In this document: one piece after another, positions 1 to 10,477 of the stretch
How the letters are laid out: every line of letters starts with the position of its first letter
Numbering within the stretch: position 1 is the first letter of the stretch
Assembly (NCBI GenBank): GCA_028282725.1
Contig: JANQHF010000073.1
Span: 40,349-104,348, forward strand
Origin: Saprospiraceae bacterium
GTDB taxonomy: Bacteria > Bacteroidota > Bacteroidia > Chitinophagales > Saprospiraceae
Direction: 5' to 3'
Length of the DNA: 64,000 bases
Notes under the pieces: model-generated
Seen by the model: the letters and a program-made list of their open reading frames with translations, nothing else
What the model was told of the DNA's origin: nothing
The model's database searches: none
Position numbers and translations under genes: made by a program

Positions 1-3000
1 ATAAGAACGGAAGATATTTTAATTACAGCATGGCTTGTCCGGCTTCCTTCCCAACAGTAGCTAAAAAGGAAACAATCATCAGCGCATGTGAGACACCCGT
101 ACTCAAAATGCAATGCGATGTATGTGTGATACCCGGACTGGCAAAGGCAGTTACTAATGTTGCGACAGCAAGTAGTGGAGTTCAGGGTAATGTAGATGTA
201 ACTTTTAAATTCACCCTCACGAATACCGGACCGGCAGAGATGATCAACTTGCAGATCAATGACGACCTGGCATCTTTGCCCGGCTATGTTGGCATCATAA
301 ACGGACCTACGATTACCATGGATCAAGGCAGTGTGCCAGCCGTGGTGAATCCGGCTTATGCCGGGATGGGCAACCTGCTCAACGGGACATCCGGAAGTCT
401 GAACGATGGCGAGGACCTTTGCGTAGAAATCGTTATTGAGTTTGATCCGACCAATACACCAAATGGTACGGTGAATACAGCAACAGGTGGAGGAACCCCA
501 CCAACCGGATCACCTGTCCTTTTGGATAATTCCAATAATGGTCTGAATCCGGATCCGAATGGTATGGTACCGACTCCTTTGAACCTCCCGAGAATAGATC
601 TTGCAAAGGAAATTACCAATTTAATGCTTGCCGGGGCACCTGGTAAGTTTCTTGCGGAGATCACCCTCAATGTCATGAATACCGGTAATGTAGTCCTGAA
701 CAACGTGGTTATCGTCGACGATATAGCCAGTCAATTAGGTGCATCATTCGTGGGTATGAATACACCTCCGGTTGAAGATCCAAATTTTGATGGCAGGACC
801 GATACCGATATTCCTATAGGAACCCTCGCAATAGGACAAATGAGGACTGTTGTCTTTACGATCGAGATCATGTCACCAGTCCCAGGCTCCAACCAGGCAA
901 ATGCCAGTGGTCAGGGCCTTGGGCCGAATGGTATGACCATTACAGTCACGGATCCGTCGGATGCAGGTTTGGATCCCCAATCCACAAATCCAAATTCGCC
1001 CTCTGTAAATGGAACAGGGGTGCCCAATACTGCGACCAACCCGACCCTTTTCGGTCCGGGAGCAACACGCCTGGCCAATGGTTTGACAGGAAGTCTTTCC
1101 TGTCCGGATCAAATGAACGTCGTACTTGGTAGAAATTGTACCGCAAAGTTGCTGACCAATTTTGCCGGAAACGGTCCTGCAGGTGGCTTGTATGCCGTTG
1201 AAATATTCGTTGAGGGCGTTTATGTAGGTAATATGTTAAACAGGAGCCATGTAGGGAAAAAGATCATTTACAAGTTTACCGATCTCTCTACGGGAGCGAG
1301 CTGTTGGGGAAATATCAACCTGGAGGACAAAAATCTTCCTGAGCACAAGACATCTACTCAAACCGTCATGTGCAGCGCACCACTTCCCGGACTGGAGAAG
1401 CTGGCAGACGTAATTAAAAGACTGGATACCGAATGTGGAACGCCTGTCACCGATGTTGTAGAAAGCTTTGTAACAGAAGGGAATACCTGCGGTGGGCTTC
1501 GCAGTATCAGGAAAATTACAGGGGTAGCAACCATTGATGGCAATAAGATGATTGTTCCATTGCGAACAGATACAATAATAGAAACACCCCTGGATACAAG
1601 TATGGTAACCTGTCCAATAGGTGGTCCCACGCAACGGGATGCTTTGAAATTGAACTGTGAAGAACTTGATTTCCAATACCCCACACCCGAAGTGGTTGAA
1701 TACTACTACACGGAATACTTTAAGTCAAAAGGATATAAGGCGGCAGCAGCAAAAGCAAAAGCCATTCAAAGAGCTTATCCTCATGTGGAAAAAGGTATTG
1801 TACCGGATTCCGTCATCGATCGGATCAACCGTACGATTACGAGCACTACGGTTCCTACCAAGGTCCTGCTTAATGGTGTATGGGTCATATTGGATATCGT
1901 ACAAAAAGATACCACCTACGATACGATCTGGAAGAGAACGGACTATCCAGGCCTGATTCCATTGCCTAAAGGAGTAACGTGCAATATAAGTGTGAAATGC
2001 ACCGATTGGCATTTTCCGGGATGTACGGGTGACAGTGCTAAAATCATGAGAAACTGGCAGCTCCTGGATTGGTGTAACGGAAGGATCAAGGAGTGCACCC
2101 AGTGGATTCTCGTAGAACCCAAAGATCCACATTTTACAAAAGTCTTGGGTAAAAAGGTCACGAAGAATAGTGATGGGTCCATAGACTTTTACAAAATGTG
2201 GCCAAACAAGATTGTACCTGTTGGCATTGCTCCGTGGACATGCGCAGCGGAATTACAACTAAGTGCTATGGTGGATTGGAGCTGTATATCCGATGGCTAT
2301 GTGGGATGGACAACAAGTGCCGGAACTATTGGAAATGATCTGGTCTTGCGTGGATTGTGGTTGGGAGAAGAAGCAGAAGTGACTGCTACCTTGCTGGGTT
2401 GCCATAGTCTTGCTGTTCCGGTGACTTTCACCTTTACAGTCAGGCCAATCAATAATATCTATCCCGTACCGATTGCAGAGGATCAGGTATATGTCACCAT
2501 TACAGGAGATCCTACAGGAACCGTTTCGCCTGATGGTGGAGTGGCCAAGGTATTTGTTGATGCCATCGATGCAGGATCGCATAATGCGGGCTGTGGCGAT
2601 GTCGAGGGATGCCTGCTATTAAAAGAAGAGTTGGAAAATCCAGTCATCATTGGTGGTGTACATGTATCCGTGGGTGGACACCTGATCTATCATGCAGCCC
2701 AATGTGTACCTGACGGAATCCTGAAAGGAAAACCGGAGACAAAGTTGACACCGGCCATTCCCGATATTCCATATGTCTATTGTAAGGACTATGTCAAATT
2801 CTGTTGTGCTGATGTCGGAGAAAATCAAGTGGCACTTGTCGTTACAAACGAGGGTGGCCGAACAGCCTACTCCTGGTCGACTGTCGTAGTTGAAGATAAA
2901 TCAAGTGCTTCCGCATTCTGTGTGGATGGTGTCATCGACTGTAGTGATGAATTTGATGTTAATGATTACAAACCTGTGATTCAATCTACTGTCTGTGCGG

Positions 3001-5672
3001 ACTATGAATTGATTCCTGAGGTTACTTATGATTTGGATGCTTGTGGCGCGGGTTACTATACCATCGTATGGAGCAATGCCAGTGGTGATGAAATATGTGT
3101 CAGTGATATTACGGTACTTGGAATAAACAACTTCAATCCTTATGAGATCAAATGGCCGAAACATTACACAGGTGAAGAAGTAAACGGCCTGATCAGAGAA
3201 TGTGAATTGTGGTTAAATGCAAATGGTGATCCCGTCCTGGATTCCAAAGGCAATGCGCAATATCGAATTGTAGAGTATTCAGGAAAGGTTGCAATGGGAG
3301 CGACCTTCGAATGTGTCGAAGGAGGCAATACCGGTGCACCAGTTTGGTGTGAAGTAGAGTGTTCATTGATCGGATCAACATTTGAACCATTGGAAGTTGA
3401 CGCATCCGAAGCATGTACCAAGGTAATCAGGAGGTGGACTGTAATCGATTGGTGTGTCTGGGATCCGAATTCAGCCAATCCGGATGATGACAATGATACG
3501 GAATACGATCAATTCCAGGCAATAGATGATGAGTGGTTGGATGACTATGATCCTGCACAGGCAGGCAAGTGGTTTACTGATTATCGTCAGGCATACGAGA
3601 ATGGACCGGTGAATTATCCTGATGGAATTGGTGTCGTTACAAAGTTGGCTTGTGAATCATGTGATAAAACAAATGGTATTGCAGATGCGGTGTACTTCAG
3701 GTATAAGCGCGTTGATCCCGATGGTTATTATACCTTCGATCAAGTCATTAAAGTGATTGATAATTATCCTCCGACGATTGATGCCGAAGATCTCGTTATC
3801 ATTTCAGTATCAGAAGGAGCGACGGCTAAAGGTGATCCCACAGATGAATGTTTCACCGATGAGGATATTCCTGCAGCAGTAACTGATCTATGTGGTGAGA
3901 TTGACATTGCCACTGATGGTGCATCATGGTGGGTTGAAGTGTATGAGTCGGATGCAGACGGAGCAAAGGGCGATTTAATTACGGCAACTTCAAAATTTGG
4001 CTCCTCGATAGCGATGAACAGCCAGACAGGTTATCCTGGTGATTATCACCTCATCGTTTGGCTTGTCAAAGATGGTTGTGGTAATGAGGGAACAGCCAGC
4101 ACTCTTGTCTATTTCAAGGACCAGACACAGCCTACGCCGATCTGTATCCAGGATTTGAGCACGGCCATCATGCCGTCAAACGGAAGGGTAGAGATCTGGG
4201 CATCCGATTACGATCTTGGATCTTTCGACAATTGTTCGGAAGTGGAATTCTACTTCCTTGTCGATTCACTTGGAGTACCCACTGACGACCAGGAGAACGG
4301 TACATATACTCCAAATTTAGAAGTGACCTGTGATATTCTGAGTGCATTAGGTGGGTCTGAGACCATCGTTCTGGGATTATATGTAAGTGATGCAGAAGGC
4401 AATATTGACTTTTGTAACATCTCCCTGAATGTCAATGGAGCACAAGACATTTGTAACTTCAACTCAGGTGCTGCCCTGATTTCCGGTTTGGTCATTACAC
4501 CATTCGGCGATCGCGTAGAGCAAACTGAGATCTCCCTCAACGTCGGAGCTAAAGATCTCACGGATGTGGATGGTACTTATGCCTTTAACGGAAATGAAAT
4601 GTATTTGAGCTATGACTTAAAGGCACAAAAGGATGTCGATTATGCCAATGGTATATCTACCCTGGATCTCGTACTGATCCAAAGACATATTTTAGGTGAA
4701 GAGATTATCGATAATCCATACAACCTGATAGCAGCTGATGTAAATAATGATGGTCGAATCACTGGAATAGATCTTGTTGATTTGAGAAGATTGATCCTGG
4801 GAATTACCGATGACTTCCCGAGCAATGAAAGTTGGCGCTTTGTTGATGCCAAGGAGCAATTTGACGATCCGTCGAGCCCATTCCCGTTCACTGAGATTCT
4901 GAACATTTCAAGTCTTGACAAAAATATGATGGACGAGAACTTTATCGGTGTTAAAATTGGTGATGTGAATGGAACTGCTCGTGCCAACAGTCTTGTATTG
5001 GCAGATAGCAGGGCTTCCAGGGGTATTGAGCTCTATATGGAGAATGTGAGCGTTGGTCCGGGAGAGATCATTGAAGTTCCTGTGATTCTAAAGTCCAGCG
5101 AAGCACTGGTAGCCTTACAATTAACGCTGGAACTTCAATCCGTAGATTTTGTAGGCCTGAGACCTGGCGGAATGAACGTTGCTCCTGATCAATTTGCATT
5201 GCTTGATCAAAACACATTGACAATGGCCTGGTCGGCAATTGATGCTGCTCATTCGGTGTCCAGACTTTATACCCTGATATTAGAGGGACGGGAAAAAGCA
5301 TTATTGAGTGAATCGATCAGTCTGAGTTCGAGAGTAACCGAAGCGAGAGCCTATACTTCCGATGGAGAGCGACTTGATATAAATATGTCATTTGAATCTA
5401 TTGGTGCTGGTGAGTTTGCACTATGGCAAAACCAACCCAATCCATTCAGAGATGTTACAAATATTGGCTTTGATCTTCCGGAAGCAGGCCAGGCTACTCT
5501 GAGGATATTTGATGTAACCGGCGTAGAGATCTATGAGATCAATGGGGATTACCCAGCCGGATATAATGAAGTGATACTTAGGAAATCTGATCTATCCGGA
5601 TCGGGAGTCTTATATTATGAGTTGATGAGTGGAAATCATACTTCGACAAAACGAATGATACTCATTGAATAA
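1..5672 (+). CDS. Very large secreted surface protein, 5'-partial: DUF11-like repeats, dockerin type I-like pair, cohesin-like region, T9SS type A C-terminal sorting domain
   Basis: Frame is open upstream of the listed ATG at 30 (aag aac gga aga tat ttt aat tac agc atg), so the CDS probably begins outside the window. DUF11-like text 'FTLTNTGPAEMINLQINDDL'; dockerin-like 'DVNNDGRITGIDLVDLRRLILG'; C-terminus 'LWQNQPNPFRDVTNIGFDLPEAGQATLRIFDVTG...STKRMILIE'. Confidence 0.9.
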   Translation, partial: KNGRYFNYSMACPASFPTVAKKETIISACETPVLKMQCDVCVIPGLAKAVTNVATASSGVQGNVDVTFKFTLTNTGPAEMINLQINDDLASLPGYVGIINGPTITMDQGSVPAVVNPAYAGMGNLLNGTSGSLNDGEDLCVEIVIEFDPTNTPNGTVNTATGGGTPPTGSPVLLDNSNNGLNPDPNGMVPTPLNLPRIDLAKEITNLMLAGAPGKFLAEITLNVMNTGNVVLNNVVIVDDIASQLGASFVGMNTPPVEDPNFDGRTDTDIPIGTLAIGQMRTVVFTIEIMSPVPGSNQANASGQGLGPNGMTITVTDPSDAGLDPQSTNPNSPSVNGTGVPNTATNPTLFGPGATRLANGLTGSLSCPDQMNVVLGRNCTAKLLTNFAGNGPAGGLYAVEIFVEGVYVGNMLNRSHVGKKIIYKFTDLSTGASCWGNINLEDKNLPEHKTSTQTVMCSAPLPGLEKLADVIKRLDTECGTPVTDVVESFVTEGNTCGGLRSIRKITGVATIDGNKMIVPLRTDTIIETPLDTSMVTCPIGGPTQRDALKLNCEELDFQYPTPEVVEYYYTEYFKSKGYKAAAAKAKAIQRAYPHVEKGIVPDSVIDRINRTITSTTVPTKVLLNGVWVILDIVQKDTTYDTIWKRTDYPGLIPLPKGVTCNISVKCTDWHFPGCTGDSAKIMRNWQLLDWCNGRIKECTQWILVEPKDPHFTKVLGKKVTKNSDGSIDFYKMWPNKIVPVGIAPWTCAAELQLSAMVDWSCISDGYVGWTTSAGTIGNDLVLRGLWLGEEAEVTATLLGCHSLAVPVTFTFTVRPINNIYPVPIAEDQVYVTITGDPTGTVSPDGGVAKVFVDAIDAGSHNAGCGDVEGCLLLKEELENPVIIGGVHVSVGGHLIYHAAQCVPDGILKGKPETKLTPAIPDIPYVYCKDYVKFCCADVGENQVALVVTNEGGRTAYSWSTVVVEDKSSASAFCVDGVIDCSDEFDVNDYKPVIQSTVCADYELIPEVTYDLDACGAGYYTIVWSNASGDEICVSDITVLGINNFNPYEIKWPKHYTGEEVNGLIRECELWLNANGDPVLDSKGNAQYRIVEYSGKVAMGATFECVEGGNTGAPVWCEVECSLIGSTFEPLEVDASEACTKVIRRWTVIDWCVWDPNSANPDDDNDTEYDQFQAIDDEWLDDYDPAQAGKWFTDYRQAYENGPVNYPDGIGVVTKLACESCDKTNGIADAVYFRYKRVDPDGYYTFDQVIKVIDNYPPTIDAEDLVIISVSEGATAKGDPTDECFTDEDIPAAVTDLCGEIDIATDGASWWVEVYESDADGAKGDLITATSKFGSSIAMNSQTGYPGDYHLIVWLVKDGCGNEGTASTLVYFKDQTQPTPICIQDLSTAIMPSNGRVEIWASDYDLGSFDNCSEVEFYFLVDSLGVPTDDQENGTYTPNLEVTCDILSALGGSETIVLGLYVSDAEGNIDFCNISLNVNGAQDICNFNSGAALISGLVITPFGDRVEQTEISLNVGAKDLTDVDGTYAFNGNEMYLSYDLKAQKDVDYANGISTLDLVLIQRHILGEEIIDNPYNLIAADVNNDGRITGIDLVDLRRLILGITDDFPSNESWRFVDAKEQFDDPSSPFPFTEILNISSLDKNMMDENFIGVKIGDVNGTARANSLVLADSRASRGIELYMENVSVGPGEIIEVPVILKSSEALVALQLTLELQSVDFVGLRPGGMNVAPDQFALLDQNTLTMAWSAIDAAHSVSRLYTLILEGREKALLSESISLSSRVTEARAYTSDGERLDINMSFESIGAGEFALWQNQPNPFRDVTNIGFDLPEAGQATLRIFDVTGVEIYEINGDYPAGYNEVILRKSDLSGSGVLYYELMSGNHTSTKRMILIE

Positions 5673-5764
5673 CTGGAAATACGTTGCATAAATCATGAGA
5701 TTGAGAAGAAAATTGTATTTCCATCCGTAATAGCAGATTAATATCGGTTGGTCCGCTAAGAATT

Positions 5765-5794
5765 CCCGCCCTTTCTAAAGAGGGCGGGTTTTTT
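5765..5794 (+). terminator. Rho-independent terminator after the giant T9SS protein
   Basis: CCCGCCCTTTCTAAAGAGGGCGGG followed by TTTTTT; 7 bp GC stem extended by T-A/T-G/T-A. Confidence 0.85.
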
Positions 5795-5961
5795 ATTTAA
5801 TGAATCCGCCATCTCAATCAATAGATACCCTATATTGAAGAGAAGAAGTATGTTAAGTTTAACACATATTACTTACCGCTGATCACTCAAATATCCATAG
5901 ATATGCTAATTCACTACAATAAAAGTTATCATTGTGTATAGGGTAAAAGAAATCAACTAAT

Positions 5962-6681
5962 TTGAAGGTATTAATAATAGATGATGACTTTTCCTTCGTC
6001 ACCGAACTGAAAATGAATCTGGACAGGATCGGTGTAAGAAAGACTCAAACTGCAGCTACCGAAAGTGCGGCTATTAAGACTATTGTCGAATTTGAACCGG
6101 ACTTTGTCATTTGCGACATCAATCTGGGTGGTGAAAATAGTGGTCTCGTACTTTCCCAATTTCTTGCATCCCGTAAGATCCCATTTATCATTGTTACACA
6201 GTTTAAAGACGAGGATCTATATGATAATATCGTCAATTTCCAGCCTCTGGCTTACTTCATTAAGCCGCTTGATTATATAGCACTGAAATATACCATTAAC
6301 AATTTGTCCAAGGATCATATTATAGCACCTTCTTCCGGTGACCTGCACAGCGACACCTTTGGAGATTATGTCTTCATAAGGAAGAAGTCGAAATACGAAA
6401 AAGTCAATTATGCGGACATCGATTATATTGAAGCAGAAGGTAATTATATCACTTTCCACTGCCAGGGCAACAAATTTATCGTTAGGAGCTCGTTAAAAAA
6501 GTGTCTTGATCGGTTGTCATCTGACGATTTTGTTCAGGTACACCGGAACTACATTGTCAATATCAACCGGATCAAATCATATGATTTTGATAAAAACCAA
6601 ATCCTTGTAGAAGACGAAATATTGCCGGTTGGCCGATCCTTCAAATCAGCATTTAGAAAAGTACTACCACTGTTGAAATAA
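5962..6681 (+). CDS. LytTR-family response regulator (REC + LytTR), TTG start
   Basis: 'KVLIIDDDFSFVTELKMNL...FVICDINLGG...' receiver; 'IDYIEAEGNYITFHCQGNKFIVRSSLKKCLDRL...FVQVHRNYIVNINRIKSY' LytTR domain. Confidence 0.9.
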   Translation: MKVLIIDDDFSFVTELKMNLDRIGVRKTQTAATESAAIKTIVEFEPDFVICDINLGGENSGLVLSQFLASRKIPFIIVTQFKDEDLYDNIVNFQPLAYFIKPLDYIALKYTINNLSKDHIIAPSSGDLHSDTFGDYVFIRKKSKYEKVNYADIDYIEAEGNYITFHCQGNKFIVRSSLKKCLDRLSSDDFVQVHRNYIVNINRIKSYDFDKNQILVEDEILPVGRSFKSAFRKVLPLLK

Positions 6682-6821
6682 AACAGGGATGTGAACATCC
6701 AAAAGGTGTATTCCTGAGTTTTTGAAGTTTATCTCATTAGGTTTGTCATTGTATTCCCTGACAAAGTGGGATATTCGCCTGGTTAGATTGAAAGAATAAT
6801 TGTTGCAAACCCGCTCCGCTG

Positions 6822-7694
6822 ATGCTTATACTCTCGACTTGTATCCTGTGTAACGTCGTACTGGCCATTATTTTTAAATTTTTTCAGCGGTATCAAATAG
6901 ACAATTTGAATGCCATTATTGTCAATTACATAGTTTGCGTGCTATTTGCTTCCGTCTTACTGGGGGAAAGTGCTATTCCCGCGGATCTTTTCAACAAACC
7001 GTGGTGGGCATACAGTTTTTTGTTGTCATTTATCTTCATAACCGGATTTAACATTCTCGCTTTATCATTTCAAAAAAGCGGCGTAGCATTGACCGTCATT
7101 ATTCAAAAGATGTCGTTGATTATTCCGGCCGCTGTAGCAATTGCTCTGTATAATGAGCCTCTGGGGTTATTTAAGGGGCTCGGCATCCTCCTGGCCTTGG
7201 TTGCGATTATATTGGTCAACCTTCCTTCGAGGAATGATCCGAATTCAATTTCGATCTTCCACCCATTGATCATATATCCGCTGCTTACGTTTTTGCTCAG
7301 TGGGATCATCGAAGTCGTATTGTTCTTTGTAGAGGTAGAGGGAATGATTGAGCATGAGGGCATGCATTTCACTGCGACTTCTTTTGGAGGAGCAGCCGTA
7401 CTTGGGGCGATATACAGTACATATCGTATACTATCCGGAAAAGTCATACCACGGGGCAAAGAGATCCTGGCCGGAATTATTTTGGGTCTTCCCAATTACC
7501 TGACTATATATTTACTAGTGCTACTTTTGAGCCAGGGATGGCAAGGCTCAGTCTTATTCCCGGTGAACAGCATAGGCATCTTAATTTTGACCGCCGTGGT
7601 AGGATTCCTGTTCTTCAAGGAAAAAGCTGATCAAATGAAATTAGCAGGTATCGTCCTCGGTGTCTTGTCAATCCTATTGATCTCACAGGCATAA
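6822..7694 (+). CDS. EamA-like / DMT-superfamily transporter
   Basis: About 10 hydrophobic segments; 'KMSLIIPAAVAIALYNEPLGLFKGLGILLALVAIILVNLPS' and a second repeat 'FKEKADQMKLAGIVLGVLSILLIS'. Confidence 0.75.
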   Translation: MLILSTCILCNVVLAIIFKFFQRYQIDNLNAIIVNYIVCVLFASVLLGESAIPADLFNKPWWAYSFLLSFIFITGFNILALSFQKSGVALTVIIQKMSLIIPAAVAIALYNEPLGLFKGLGILLALVAIILVNLPSRNDPNSISIFHPLIIYPLLTFLLSGIIEVVLFFVEVEGMIEHEGMHFTATSFGGAAVLGAIYSTYRILSGKVIPRGKEILAGIILGLPNYLTIYLLVLLLSQGWQGSVLFPVNSIGILILTAVVGFLFFKEKADQMKLAGIVLGVLSILLISQA

Positions 7695-7738
7695 ACAAAG
7701 GTTAACCAGATGATCCATTCGAATAATTAGAAAGCACT

Positions 7739-9613
7739 ATGAACATCAAAATCTACCTTTTTCTATTCATCCTCCTGGCCGCTTCCTGCAACCAGTCAAC
7801 CGGGCCGGCTCAGCAACCTGGTTTGATCTCTGCAGATTCTAAGATTGAAGCAACTACAGATTCCTACTTATCTGAAAGACAGGCCTTTTTTGGCGATCTT
7901 CATATACATTCCGGCTGGTCTTTTGATGCCTTTATCTATAATGTGAGAACAGATCCGGGAGATGCTTATAGCTATGCCAGGGGAATTCCCATTAAAAGTC
8001 CGGCAGGAACCATCAAAATCAAGCGGCCATTGGATTTTGCCTCGGTCACTGACCATTCGGAATATCTTGGGGTCATGATGCAAATGATCAATCCCGAGAG
8101 CCCGCTTTATCAACTTGATATTGCCAGTAAAGTAAGGAGTCCGGATAGAGCCCAATCCATTGCCGCCTTTGGGGAAGTAGGAACAAGTATTGCCTCAAAT
8201 GTCCCTTTGGATCAACTATATGACCCTTCCATCATGTCCACGACCTGGGAAAAAGCCGTGGAAATTGCAGACGATCACTATGAACCGGGAGTCTTTACTA
8301 CGTTCCCCGGATACGAATGGACTTCTTCTCCCCGGTTTGGAGATGATCCCGAAAATCTTTATGCGGCAAATCTTCATAGAAATGTCATCTACAGGGGCAA
8401 CAAGGTAAGTTCGATTCCTTTTTCTTCATTTGACAGTCAGGATCCGGAAGAATTATGGAAATGGATGGAAGGGGAGAAAAGCAAGGGAATAGATTTGATC
8501 GCAATTCCACATAATGCCAATATGAGTGATGGGCTGATGTTTCCAAAAGAAACATTCAGCGGCAGACCAATTGACAGGAATTACGCACAATTGAGACATG
8601 ATAATGAGCCCTTGCAGGAAGTCGTACAAGTGAAAGGGCAATCTATGTCTCATCCTTTGCTACAAACTAATGATGAATTTGCCAATTTCGAAATCTATGC
8701 CTTCACTTTTGCTATAGGAGCACCTCCTCCCAGCAGACCGGAAGGAAGCTATGTCCGCGAGGCATTTGGAACAGGACTTCAAATGGGCGAGCAATTTGGC
8801 GTAAACCCATACAAATTTGGGATCATCGGTTCTTCCGATACTCATAATTCCGGGGGAACGATTGAAGAAGACAATTATTCCGGAAAATTCGGAGGGCTGG
8901 ACGGTACTCCCGGGCAACGATTGGCATCGGACAGTGCAGATGCCGTTGTCCGGTTCAAATATATGAGTGCTGCAGGTCTGGCTGGTGTATGGGCCGAGGA
9001 GAATACCAGGGAAGCTATTTATAAAGCACTCAAAAGAAAAGAGACATTTGCTACGTCCGGCACACGTCTTCAACTGAGATTTTTTGGTGGATCTGATTTC
9101 CGGGATCTCGATTTTGAAGATAGCGATTGGGTTAAAAAAGCCTATACCCAAGGAGTGCCAATGGGAGGCGATCTTCGGGATTTCAATGAGGCGCCTGCTT
9201 TTTTAATATGGGTCGCCAAGGATCCTGATGGTGCCAATCTGGACAGGGTGCAGATCATCAAGGCCTGGATTGATCAAAATGGAAACCCTGCAGAACGCAC
9301 TTATGACGTTCTCTGGTCAGAGGACAGGGAGCTTGATACAAATGGCGACCTGCCACCCGTTGGAAGTACTGTGAATGTCCCGGATGCATCGTACACAAAT
9401 AGTATCGGTGCCGTATCCCTTCAAGGAATTTGGAAAGATGTCGATTTCGACCCGGCAGTACCGGCGCTTTACTTTGTGAGAGTACTTGAAATCCCAACCC
9501 CTCGATGGAGTACGTTTGATGCAAAGGAATTGGGTATCGAGATCCCCAATACACTGGATGCCACCATCCAGGAGCGAGCTTGGTCAAGTCCCATATGGTA
9601 TCATCCCAACTGA
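7739..9613 (+). CDS. DUF3604 domain lipoprotein (PHP-like)
   Basis: Lipobox 'LLAASC'; 'AFFGDLHIHSGWSFDAF', 'SVTDHSEYLG', 'FPGYEWTSSP', 'GIIGSSDTHN', C-term 'ERAWSSPIWYHP' typical of DUF3604. Confidence 0.9.
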   Translation: MNIKIYLFLFILLAASCNQSTGPAQQPGLISADSKIEATTDSYLSERQAFFGDLHIHSGWSFDAFIYNVRTDPGDAYSYARGIPIKSPAGTIKIKRPLDFASVTDHSEYLGVMMQMINPESPLYQLDIASKVRSPDRAQSIAAFGEVGTSIASNVPLDQLYDPSIMSTTWEKAVEIADDHYEPGVFTTFPGYEWTSSPRFGDDPENLYAANLHRNVIYRGNKVSSIPFSSFDSQDPEELWKWMEGEKSKGIDLIAIPHNANMSDGLMFPKETFSGRPIDRNYAQLRHDNEPLQEVVQVKGQSMSHPLLQTNDEFANFEIYAFTFAIGAPPPSRPEGSYVREAFGTGLQMGEQFGVNPYKFGIIGSSDTHNSGGTIEEDNYSGKFGGLDGTPGQRLASDSADAVVRFKYMSAAGLAGVWAEENTREAIYKALKRKETFATSGTRLQLRFFGGSDFRDLDFEDSDWVKKAYTQGVPMGGDLRDFNEAPAFLIWVAKDPDGANLDRVQIIKAWIDQNGNPAERTYDVLWSEDRELDTNGDLPPVGSTVNVPDASYTNSIGAVSLQGIWKDVDFDPAVPALYFVRVLEIPTPRWSTFDAKELGIEIPNTLDATIQERAWSSPIWYHPN

Positions 9614-9655
9614 AAAAGATAATTTACAAATGTCATCATAAGGTTCTTTCCCAAA

Positions 9656-10477
9656 ATGAAACTGCTTAAGGACCCTTTCATTCATTTTTTAATCTTAGGA
9701 TTGCTTGTATTTATAGCCAATGGTGTGTTTAATAGAGGTGACCGGGAAGAAGAGATCATTATTACGCAAGATGACATTTCGCGTTTGCAAAGTTTATATA
9801 AGCAAAACTGGAACCGGGCACCGGATAGTACCACCTTGAATCGTCTCATAGATGATTTTATAGATTCTGAGATCCTGTACCGGGAAGCACTCCGCCTCAA
9901 TCTTGACCATAATGATGAAATTGTAAAAAGAAGATTACGTCAGAAATTTGAATTCCTGGCACAGGATCTCGCAGACCTGAATGATCCTGATGAATCTGCC
10001 CTTAAAGACTACTATGATGCGCAAATCGATCAATATAAATCAGAAAAGACGATCACATTCTTTCACTATTATTTCAATCCGGATCGGCAAGAAAATCCAG
10101 TAGACCAAGCCAATCTGCTCTTACGCCAATTAGAGGCTATGATCCCAGAACCATCAAGTGATTATGGTGATCCCATCCATATCAACTCTTTCCAGGATAA
10201 ACGATCAAAGTGGATGGTTTCACGGGATTTCGGAATGGAATTTGCCAACACCTTGTTTCTGAATGATCAGCCGGGTTGGTCCGGACCGATCCGGTCAGGA
10301 CTAGGCATTCATATTGTCTATATCAGTGAGGTAATTCAAGAAAGAACGCTGTCCCTCGAAGAGGTCAGTGATCAGGTACTCAGTGATTGGAAACTTGCGA
10401 ACAGAGAAGCTGTCAACGCGAACATCTTAGATAATCTAAGAAAGAAATACACAGTGATCAGGTCGTATGAAAAGTAA
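9656..10477 (+). CDS. Membrane-anchored PpiC/parvulin-type peptidyl-prolyl isomerase
   Basis: N-terminal TM; 'LNRLIDDFIDSEILYREALRLNLDHNDEIVKRRLRQKFEFL' chaperone-like region, 'GLGIHIVYISEV' PPIase end. Confidence 0.75.
   Translation: MKLLKDPFIHFLILGLLVFIANGVFNRGDREEEIIITQDDISRLQSLYKQNWNRAPDSTTLNRLIDDFIDSEILYREALRLNLDHNDEIVKRRLRQKFEFLAQDLADLNDPDESALKDYYDAQIDQYKSEKTITFFHYYFNPDRQENPVDQANLLLRQLEAMIPEPSSDYGDPIHINSFQDKRSKWMVSRDFGMEFANTLFLNDQPGWSGPIRSGLGIHIVYISEVIQERTLSLEEVSDQVLSDWKLANREAVNANILDNLRKKYTVIRSYEK

Noticed and set aside
5853-5872. Imperfect palindrome TATGTTAAGTTTAACACATA upstream of the LytTR regulator
   Set aside because: Imperfect and AT-rich, single occurrence; insufficient to call an operator.
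8660-9151. 163-aa minus-strand ORF within the DUF3604 gene
   Set aside because: Fully antisense to a well-supported CDS; no domain-like text.
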